From positions 1-20,238 of the IMG/VR virus record IMGVR_UViG_3300045131_001080: a stretch of DNA of 20,238 nt. The stretch is one strand, 5' to 3'. Under the pieces are notes generated by a model, which saw only the letters and a list, made by a program, of their open reading frames with translations, searched no databases and was not told the origin of the DNA. This document shows positions 7,287 to 11,402 of the stretch, in pieces (the stretch's first letter is position 1; every line of letters begins with the position of its first letter). The position numbers were made by a program, and so were the translations under genes. Source of the DNA: a virus.

Positions 7287-7508
7287 ATGAAAGTAAATCC
7301 AAAAGCAAGGATAGAAATTATGCACAGCGCACGAGGACTTCAGACAATTCAAAAAACATGGTCAGGAATTGGGTTTGATTGGCTAGGAGCAAACAATCCG
7401 CTACTACCTAAGATTTTAAAGGAATTGCATGAAACAGGCGTTTCTCATATAAAAGACGCAAGCGGGACAACATCACTAAGAGCGCTAGATAAGATGTATT
7501 TGCCATGA
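7287..7508 (+). CDS. Small unknown protein, first of the P1 operon
   Basis: A 73-aa basic protein, starting with MKVNPKARIEIMHSARGLQT, with the strong Shine-Dalgarno GGAGAAGG 5 nt before the ATG. It is hydrophilic, with no membrane segment and no motif I recognise. Its stop overlaps the next start by 4 nt (ATGA). The leader between P1 and this gene is about 35 nt. As the first product of a strong-looking promoter in a cluster of tiny genes, it may belong to the early host-takeover class, but this is inferred from context only. Confidence 0.7.
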   Translation: MKVNPKARIEIMHSARGLQTIQKTWSGIGFDWLGANNPLLPKILKELHETGVSHIKDASGTTSLRALDKMYLP

Positions 7509-7693
7509 ATAGAGTTGAAGATAAGAAATTATCAGAAACACTTGAGCGCTGCGCCATCTCATATTACACGGATGGCCCTTTTTACTTGGTTTATCAAGGA
7601 GCCAAATATATGGCAAAAACAGGAAGTTTTGAGGGTAGGATTTATTTTGATATTTACTACTATAAGGAGCCAATTTTTTATGCTATTGATTAA
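7505..7693 (+). CDS. Small unknown acidic/aromatic protein
   Basis: A 62-aa protein coupled to the gene before it (ATGA overlap at 7505-7508). The C-terminal half is rich in Tyr, Phe and Gly (YLVYQGAKYMAKTGSF, IYFDIYYYKEPIFYAID) and looks like a small beta-sheet domain. No homology is recognised. It contains the Shine-Dalgarno (AAGGAG, 7664-7669) of the following gene inside its 3' end. Confidence 0.65.
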   Translation: MNRVEDKKLSETLERCAISYYTDGPFYLVYQGAKYMAKTGSFEGRIYFDIYYYKEPIFYAID

Positions 7694-7811
7694 AGATAAA
7701 GCCCGAAAACTAGGCTTAACAATCTTTCCCGTACATGGTGGCTACAAGGTATCGAATCTGGATGGGGTGTTTAGTTTTGAACAATTGAAGGGGGTGTTTT
7801 GTGAGCAATAA
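7680..7811 (+). CDS. 43-aa unknown protein
   Basis: The ATG at 7680 has an excellent AAGGAG box (7664-7669) 10 nt upstream. The frame stays open further upstream to 7515, but that stretch overlaps the preceding gene entirely and has no ribosome-binding site, so the short form is preferred. The product is small and basic, beginning MLLIKDKARKLGLTIFPVHG, with an IFPVHGGYKVSNLDG turn-rich middle that resembles the N-terminal part of small beta-sheet or AP2-like domains. Function unknown. It overlaps the next start by 11 nt. Confidence 0.6.
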   Translation: MLLIKDKARKLGLTIFPVHGGYKVSNLDGVFSFEQLKGVFCEQ

Positions 7812-7932
7812 CCTATTCATGCAAAAACTAGCATAGCTAGAAAATCAATATATCCTTGATAAACAGGCTTTGCGGGAGGCTAGGCTTGACATTCAAAAGG
7901 CTGAGGCGGTTTGCAGCACAGCACAATGCTAG
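7801..7932 (+). pseudogene. Small coiled-coil ORF interrupted by in-frame TAG
   Basis: A GTG at 7801 with an AGGGGG box just upstream opens a frame that meets TAG at 7834-7836 after 11 codons (MSNNLFMQKLA). The same frame then stays open for 31 more codons, LENQYILDKQALREARLDIQ and on, to a TAG at 7930-7932. The text after the first stop reads as a natural amphipathic helix that continues the helix before it. A single substitution (CAG or GAG to TAG) would explain it, so the gene is either recently broken or read through. The downstream half overlaps the start of the next gene. Confidence 0.45.
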
Positions 7933-8098
7933 TGCTGTGGTGTGTATACACAACGGCACGGCAGAGGTTTGGGTTCAGGTTTGGCGTAAATTATTTGTAA
8001 TGCTGGCGGTAGAAAAAGGCGTGTTGTCAGAAGATAGTATCGCTGGCAAGACTGTTTATATTGTTGATGGGTTAAAGGTTATTCTAAATGATTACTAA
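7886..8098 (+). CDS. Small unknown basic protein
   Basis: An open frame runs from about 7856 to 8098. The TTG at 7886 is the most likely start, because GGGAGG (7874-7879) sits 6 nt upstream, giving 70 aa beginning MTFKRLRRFAAQ; a TTG at 7856 would add ten residues without a good Shine-Dalgarno. The N-terminus is strongly basic, followed by an alternating strand pattern (ASAVVCIHNGTAEVWVQVW) and a C-terminal KTVYIVDGLKVILND. No family recognised. It overlaps the next small ORF by 11 nt. The non-ATG start and the overlap with an interrupted frame make this start uncertain. Confidence 0.55.
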   Translation: MTFKRLRRFAAQHNASAVVCIHNGTAEVWVQVWRKLFVMLAVEKGVLSEDSIAGKTVYIVDGLKVILNDY

Positions 8099-8168
8099 AA
8101 ACTGGCAGTCCGTCCTGTGTGGCGCGGTGATTGGGGTTTGTTGGGTCTTGGAGATTTTAACTAGATGA
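8088..8168 (+). CDS. 26-aa single-pass membrane peptide
   Basis: An ATG at 8088, AAAGG about 10 nt upstream, encodes a peptide whose core (SVLCGAVIGVCWVLEIL) is one hydrophobic helix with a short polar N-terminus (MITKNWQ). Its stop overlaps the next start (ATGA at 8165-8168) and its start overlaps the previous gene by 11 nt, so it fits the overlapping operon exactly. Tiny membrane peptides are frequent in phage early regions; function unknown. Confidence 0.55.
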   Translation: MITKNWQSVLCGAVIGVCWVLEILTR

Positions 8169-8365
8169 TACAACCATGCCCCATAACCCTAGCCATCCGT
8201 CAATGCAAAGCATTCATGCGCGCAGTTGAGGAGATGGAAGCGCTTGATAAGCAAACCAAACGCCCATCCTTAGCGTGGGAAAAGTTAATAGCGAAAGGTC
8301 GTGTACGGCGTTATGCAAGTGCTTTGATCAATCGTTTATCATTAGTTAGGAGTGATAATGGATAA
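8165..8365 (+). CDS. Small unknown basic protein
   Basis: A 66-aa helical, basic protein: MIQPCPITLAIRQCKAFMRA, then a charged middle (VEEMEALDKQTKR) and a basic C-terminus (KGRVRRYASALINRLSLVR). No membrane segment and no recognised motif. It is coupled upstream through an ATGA overlap and overlaps the next start by 8 nt. The charge pattern could suit nucleic-acid binding, but nothing proves it. Confidence 0.65.
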   Translation: MIQPCPITLAIRQCKAFMRAVEEMEALDKQTKRPSLAWEKLIAKGRVRRYASALINRLSLVRSDNG

Positions 8366-8549
8366 GGCAACAGAGTTATTAAAACGCATTCAGCCATACC
8401 TTAACGATTGGGATTTCCCACTTGGCTTAACCGATGATGTTAATGCGTTTCTCTTGAGTGGTGATCACTCGATTCTTGCTGATTGGGAGGTTGACGCGGA
8501 TAGTGTGAGTGCGTTGGATCTATATAGCCTTGGAGATAGCAATGAATAA
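8358..8549 (+). CDS. Small acidic unknown protein
   Basis: A 63-aa acidic protein from the ATG at 8358 with TAGGAG 5-9 nt upstream (a GTG two codons earlier is less likely). It begins MDKATELLKRIQPYLNDWDF and is rich in Asp and Leu, ending SALDLYSLGDSNE. It is a likely small acidic helical protein, a class that in phages includes inhibitors and DNA mimics; that possibility is speculative. It overlaps the following start by 8 nt. Confidence 0.62.
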   Translation: MDKATELLKRIQPYLNDWDFPLGLTDDVNAFLLSGDHSILADWEVDADSVSALDLYSLGDSNE

Positions 8550-8757
8550 TGACTTGCATGAAGCATTCAATCATCTTGCTTACCTATGCATCGAAGGCAA
8601 GGTGATGAGTGATCAAAACAATATTGATGCTTGTTTTGTGGTAGATGCCACTAATGCAATGAATAGAGTCACGAAACTACTAGGATCGGCATGCATAGAT
8701 GGTAAAGTTGTAAACCTTATTGATTTTGTACCATTTAATGGAGTGGATAGAAAATGA
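8542..8757 (+). CDS. Small unknown protein
   Basis: A 71-aa protein from the ATG at 8542 with GGAGA 6-8 nt upstream. It begins MNNDLHEAFNHLAYLCIEGK and shows an internal similarity: LCIEGKVMSD near residue 16 and ACIDGKVVNL near residue 55, each at the end of a helix. It may consist of two short helix-turn units. No family recognised. Coupled to both neighbours (8-nt overlap before, ATGA after). Confidence 0.62.
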   Translation: MNNDLHEAFNHLAYLCIEGKVMSDQNNIDACFVVDATNAMNRVTKLLGSACIDGKVVNLIDFVPFNGVDRK

Positions 8758-9014
8758 GTTGGTTTGATGCGTTAAATGCTAATTCATGCACTAACTTTAC
8801 CAAAGCTCGCAAAGGAAGGACTGAAGAGCTTTTATCTTTGCTTCCTGATGTGTTTACCATTAAGGACGTACTAAAAGTAAATGCAAAACATGGAATTTAC
8901 GCTTCAGAGAACACGGCTAGACATGCGGAAAGTATGGTAAAACTTGGTCACGTTACTAAAGAATATAAAAAACTACCTAGTGGTGGTAGATATTGTGTTT
9001 ATACTAAGATTTAG
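8754..9014 (+). CDS. Winged-helix-like small protein, last gene of the P1 operon
   Basis: An 86-aa protein whose central and C-terminal part reads like a winged helix: a first helix (TEELLSLLPDVFTIKDVLKV), a second (ASENTARHAESMVKLGHV) and a two-strand wing (TKEYKKLPSGG then RYCVYTKI). This resembles DNA-binding domains that couple target recognition to small phage regulators. It is joined to the preceding gene by ATGA. The TAG stop sits inside the conserved element of promoter P2, so it directly abuts the next transcription unit. A regulator of the P1-P5 set is an attractive but unproven idea. Confidence 0.65.
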   Translation: MSWFDALNANSCTNFTKARKGRTEELLSLLPDVFTIKDVLKVNAKHGIYASENTARHAESMVKLGHVTKEYKKLPSGGRYCVYTKI

Positions 9015-9046
9015 TGCTTGCATAATTTTATAACATGTATTAATAT
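9013..9046 (+). promoter_or_regulatory. Promoter P2 with shared 19-nt element, reads into the noncoding region
   Basis: AGTGCTTGCATAATTTTAT at 9013-9031 contains -35 TTGCAT (9018-9023); after 17 nt comes TAATAT (9041-9046). The predicted start is near 9053. No protein gene begins within 800 nt, so the transcript is probably the structured RNA and tRNA. Confidence 0.78.
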
Positions 9047-9052
9047 GTACCT

Positions 9053-9645
9053 ATTGAAGAAGACGACACAGCCCTATTTTTCTCCTGCGAATTGCAAAAT
9101 CCACAATAATTTGCATAAGTAGGCACAGCTAGGGGGGGTTGTGTCGAGTATTATTAGCTAGCTGTGACTCCTTATGTTGTGGTCGTGTGGTGGCGATACT
9201 TATTGTGGAATACCGGAGTTGCTGGCCTAAGCAGCAGTTAGTCATAAGCATGTTTAGGTGTGTTTATGACTAGCACATTTTTTGTGTTGGTCGCGCTTTC
9301 CTGAGTGCGGTTTTATTTAGTTCGCCTCGCTTAACCTCCGCCAAGAAACCAAGCGGGGCGAACTACCTATTACTTAATTGATCCTGAGCCACGGCAGGTT
9401 AAGCCCGTTGACGGTAGCCATACCGAGAGTGAGCGAACGATTACCACAAGCGGACGCGCAAGGACGGGCAGTCGTGCAGTGGGAGGGTTGTTTAACCCTA
9501 TACAGCTCGGAAAGACGAGCACCAACAATTTGAATACTGACTGCGGGTTGAAATAATATCGCACAAATAGGGTTTGAATCTGAAGGTGACGGAAGCGGTT
9601 AGTCGTCTGTGTTGGTGTATATTATCTATGCAGTGCATAGATCAA
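9053..9645 (+). ncRNA. Putative giant structured noncoding RNA (GOLLD/ROOL-like in setting)
   Basis: About 590 nt with no credible protein gene but dense complementary arms: 9064-9075 with 9135-9146 (12 bp, two wobbles); 9124-9132 with 9158-9166 (9 bp perfect), interleaved with the first stem as a possible pseudoknot; 9237-9247 with 9264-9274 (11 bp, one wobble); 9318-9332 with 9351-9365 (15 bp, one wobble); CTTAACCT at 9330-9337 with AGGTTAAG near 9396-9403, linking a hairpin loop to downstream sequence; CGGTA/TACCG hairpin at 9412-9425; 9468-9473 with 9539-9544 enclosing hairpins 9484-9499 and 9505-9520; and a palindrome at 9624-9642. It starts at promoter P2 and leads into a tRNA. Known: GOLLD and ROOL RNAs are very large, ornate, phage-associated and often next to or containing tRNAs. 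Assignment to either class, or to a new one, is inference from setting and structure. The true 3' end could extend to the terminator near 9917. Confidence 0.6.
9624..9642. repeat. Perfect palindrome just before the tRNA
   Basis: ATCTATGCA and TGCATAGAT flank a single central G, ending four bases before the tRNA acceptor stem. In RNA it forms an 8-bp hairpin with a 3-nt loop, a plausible processing signal for the tRNA 5' end. Confidence 0.6.
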
Positions 9646-9646
9646 A

Positions 9647-9718
9647 ACACAGGTAGCTTATAGGTAAAGCGGGGGATGTCTAATCCCTGGTAAGCTGGTT
9701 CGAGTCCAGTCCTGTGTT
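9647..9718 (+). tRNA. tRNA-like gene, anticodon position UCU (Arg), atypical anticodon loop
   Basis: A complete cloverleaf: acceptor ACACAGG (9647-9653) with CCTGTGT (9711-9717), 7 perfect pairs; T8 A9; D-stem GCTT/AAGC with a loop containing GG; G26; anticodon stem GGGGA/TCCCT (9672-9676, 9684-9688) with loop TGTCTAA; 5-nt variable loop; T-arm GCTGG-TTCGAGT-CCAGT. No CCA is encoded. By geometry the anticodon is UCU, which would read AGA. Oddities: position 33 is G instead of the nearly universal U, the discriminator is U, and the 1-72 pair is A-U, none typical of tRNA-Arg. The loop also contains UCUAA, which would be U33-CUA-A37 (amber) if shifted by one, but the stem does not support that register. 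It may be a functional unusual tRNA or a tRNA mimic in the larger RNA. Confidence 0.75.
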
Positions 9719-9741
9719 GTTTTATTTAGAACAAATAAAAC
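9719..9741 (+). other. AU-rich hairpin directly after the tRNA
   Basis: GTTTTATTT (9719-9727) and AAATAAAAC (9733-9741) are perfect 9-bp arms around a 5-nt loop, beginning right after the tRNA discriminator base. It is not followed by a U-run, so a processing or stability role is more likely than termination. Confidence 0.45.
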
Positions 9742-9860
9742 GGGACATATCCTGAGTATTTAGTAACTAGACAAAAAAAACACTGATCATGCTTAGTATT
9801 GTTGAGTGAAAGAGAAAGGCTGCAACCATTGGGTCAGCAATAGTCCGCTGGGCGATGTGC

Positions 9861-9917
9861 AAAAGAAGGGTTAATGGTGTAAGAGATGTTTCCCCTTTTA
9901 TTTGTTTTTTATTTTTA
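9861..9917 (+). terminator. Weak intrinsic terminator candidate at the end of the noncoding transcript
   Basis: AAAAG (9861-9865) and GGG (9868-9870), separated by two bulged A, can pair with CCC and CTTTT (about 9892-9899) across a 21-nt loop. A long T-rich run (TTTATTTGTTTTTTATTTTT) follows. The stem is imperfect, so confidence is modest. It would end a P2 transcript of roughly 860 nt. Confidence 0.35.
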
Positions 9918-9938
9918 TTAATTATTCCTAGGGAATAT

Positions 9939-10151
9939 ATGCAGGTTAAAGAAGAGTGGACTAAGCGCAAGTTTATCGAGATGAATCGGGTTTACCTTGG
10001 CTTGTCTCAGAAAAAACTTGCAGAATTAGCTGGAACGAGTGCGCTATCGATTAGTCATCAAGAGCGTGGGCATCGTCCTCCTCGTGATGCTACGATTGAT
10101 GCGTTAAGGAAGGCTGGTGATACGTTAGAACCATTGGCATTTTGGGAATAA
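9939..10151 (+). CDS. XRE/HTH_3 family DNA-binding protein
   Basis: A 70-aa protein from the ATG at 9939, with AGGGA 4-9 nt upstream; the frame is open back to 9855 but that extension is hydrophobic and crosses the probable terminator. The HTH is textbook: LGLSQKKLAELAGTSALSIS, then HQERGHRPPRDATIDALRKA. XRE proteins of this size act as small phage repressors or activators. It stands alone between the putative structured RNA and the late genes, so it might control either. The Shine-Dalgarno lies in a small hairpin (ATTCC, TAG, GGAAT at 9924-9936), which could limit its translation. Confidence 0.82.
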   Translation: MQVKEEWTKRKFIEMNRVYLGLSQKKLAELAGTSALSISHQERGHRPPRDATIDALRKAGDTLEPLAFWE

Positions 10152-10162
10152 TAGGGTATTAT
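10134..10162 (+). promoter_or_regulatory. Candidate promoter for the late plus-strand block
   Basis: TTGGCA (10134-10139), 17 nt, TATTAT (10157-10162), overlapping the end of the HTH gene and about 25 nt upstream of the next small gene. It lacks the shared element of P1-P5. Confidence 0.4.
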
Positions 10163-10187
10163 TGTGTTTTAAATGGAGGTTTAAATT

Positions 10188-10268
10188 ATGGCAGGTGGTA
10201 ACGGTCGTGAACGTCCAGTAGAACAAAAACGCTCTACACAACCAACTAAAGTACCTACTAAAAAATAG
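10188..10268 (+). CDS. 26-aa basic, Gly/Pro/Lys-rich peptide
   Basis: The ATG at 10188 follows a strong TGGAGG box by about 8 nt and encodes a highly basic, hydrophilic peptide beginning MAGGNGRERPVEQKR and ending PTKVPTKK. It ends 7 nt before the membrane protein gene. The strong ribosome-binding site and tight spacing support translation. No domain; function unknown. Confidence 0.55.
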   Translation: MAGGNGRERPVEQKRSTQPTKVPTKK

Positions 10269-10275
10269 GTGATTC

Positions 10276-10722
10276 ATGTTAAGCGTTGCTTTTTTATTGT
10301 TTGCATTTTTCTTGAAAAATGATAGGAGAAAAGCAGCGCTTATTCTAGGTTTTGGTAATATTTTATTTTATGTATTATCTTTTTACGTAAAAAGCGACAC
10401 TTTATATTATTTTGTTGCATCATTTTTAGATGCTTTTTTTGCGTTTATAGTGAGTGAATACCGTACAAAAACCGCCATTCATTTGGCCGTTGTGTCGCTA
10501 TGCAGTTGTGTAATAAATGGTGTAGGTTACATCTGGTACTTGGCTTATATGCCTGCAATGCCATACAATATCACCATTACTTTTATTTTGGTGATTCAAA
10601 TGGCAATTTTGCTAAGGGATGGCATATATGATACAGGATGCGCTTTCTGCAGTTTATATGATAGTTTGGATATGCGTCATCGTGTACTGGGTTCTTTTAA
10701 AGGTGAAACGGTGCAATCATGA
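10276..10722 (+). CDS. Polytopic membrane protein
   Basis: A 148-aa protein with about four to five hydrophobic segments: MLSVAFLLFAFFL (1-13), ALILGFGNILFYVLSFYV (about 21-38), LYYFVASFLDAFFAFIV (about 43-59), IHLAVVSLCSCVINGVGYIW (about 68-87) and ITITFILVIQMAILL (about 98-112), followed by a polar C-terminal tail. It is coupled to the holin candidate downstream by ATGA. Position before a single-span membrane protein and the terminase genes suggests part of a lysis or membrane module, but no family is recognised and the function is open. Confidence 0.7.
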   Translation: MLSVAFLLFAFFLKNDRRKAALILGFGNILFYVLSFYVKSDTLYYFVASFLDAFFAFIVSEYRTKTAIHLAVVSLCSCVINGVGYIWYLAYMPAMPYNITITFILVIQMAILLRDGIYDTGCAFCSLYDSLDMRHRVLGSFKGETVQS

Positions 10723-10976
10723 ACGAACACGGAAACAACGCATCAGAAGTATTAGCACTAGCCGCAAATCAACCGAAGATTACCGGGACAATTAGCGCAT
10801 TAGTTACATCAATTGGATTGAGTAATATCAATGTAGTTTTAGGCATGGTAAGCACTTTTATAGGTTTGCTAATCGGTATTTATACGATCTATCGCATGTG
10901 GCAGTCTTCTAAGATTGCCGAAAAAGATATGAGAATCAAAGACATAGAGATTGCAAAGCTGGAAAAAGAACAATAG
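10719..10976 (+). CDS. Single-pass membrane protein, holin candidate
   Basis: An 85-aa protein with a polar, slightly acidic N-terminus (residues 1-22), a hydrophobic region INVVLGMVSTFIGLLIGIYT (about 37-56), a short basic turn and a highly charged C-terminal helix (EKDMRIKDIEIAKLEKEQ). Size, one main membrane helix and charged tail match small phage holins located just before terminase genes. It is followed by a strong terminator. A second holin candidate lies at 13904-14167 on the other strand; which one triggers lysis, or whether one is an antiholin, cannot be decided from sequence. Confidence 0.6.
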   Translation: MNEHGNNASEVLALAANQPKITGTISALVTSIGLSNINVVLGMVSTFIGLLIGIYTIYRMWQSSKIAEKDMRIKDIEIAKLEKEQ

Positions 10977-10997
10977 ACCGGCATAGGCCGGTTTTTT
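10977..10997 (+). terminator. Intrinsic terminator after the holin candidate
   Basis: ACCGGC (10977-10982), tetraloop ATAG, GCCGGT (10987-10992), then TTTTT. It separates the membrane genes from the terminase genes only 16 nt later, so the terminase pair needs read-through or its own promoter. Confidence 0.8.
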
Positions 10998-11012
10998 ATT
11001 AGGAAGATATAA

Positions 11013-11402
11013 ATGTCTGAGCCAAGTAAGCGTCCTGTTGGTAGACCTCGTGCTATCGATTCTCCAGAAGCATTTGATTCTCTGGTTGATGGATATCTTG
11101 ATCTGTGCCGACAAAACAACGAGCCGATTCTACTTACTGGAATGATCCTATCTCTAGGACTGGTAAGCAAAGAAGCGTTTTACAATTACGAAACATATCC
11201 AGAATTTTCTGACTCTGTAAAACGTGCTCGCATGTTGGTAGAGATGGAGTATGAAAAAAGATTGAACACCGCCTCTGCTGTTGCCGCTCCAATCTTCGCC
11301 CTAAAGAACTTTGGATGGAAGGACAAGCAAGAGGTTGCTTTGTCCACTACCGATAATTTTGCGGAGTACATGGCAGCCCGTGGACAACAAGAGACTGATT
11401 GA
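11013..11402 (+). CDS. Terminase small subunit
   Basis: A 129-aa protein with a basic AT-hook-like start (KRPVGRPRAI), a helical DNA-binding part (DSLVDGYLDLC, then LGLVSKEAFYNYETYPEFSD) and a C-terminal VAAPIFALKNFGWKDKQEV, the ALKN-FGWKDK segment common in phage DNA-packaging small subunits. It recognises phage DNA and regulates the large subunit. It directly precedes and overlaps the large terminase gene by 23 nt. The Shine-Dalgarno TAGGAAG lies about 7 nt upstream of the ATG. Confidence 0.85.
   Translation: MSEPSKRPVGRPRAIDSPEAFDSLVDGYLDLCRQNNEPILLTGMILSLGLVSKEAFYNYETYPEFSDSVKRARMLVEMEYEKRLNTASAVAAPIFALKNFGWKDKQEVALSTTDNFAEYMAARGQQETD

Noticed and set aside
7515-7811. 98-aa reading of the frame ending at 7811
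   Set aside because: Its first half lies wholly inside another coupled gene and lacks a ribosome-binding site; an AAGGAG box instead marks the ATG at 7680.
9370-9564. 64-aa open frame on the minus strand in the noncoding region
   Set aside because: No ribosome-binding site or promoter, unnatural composition, and it falls across paired arms of the putative structured RNA.
9677-9684. Amber suppressor anticodon CUA in the tRNA
   Set aside because: TCTAA has the right local sequence, but placing CUA at 34-36 breaks the anticodon stem; the perfect stem centres the loop on UCU. Kept only as a remark.
9606-9720. Phage attachment site at the tRNA
   Set aside because: The 8-bp repeat is too short and no integrase gene is visible; the repeat is better explained by RNA pairing.
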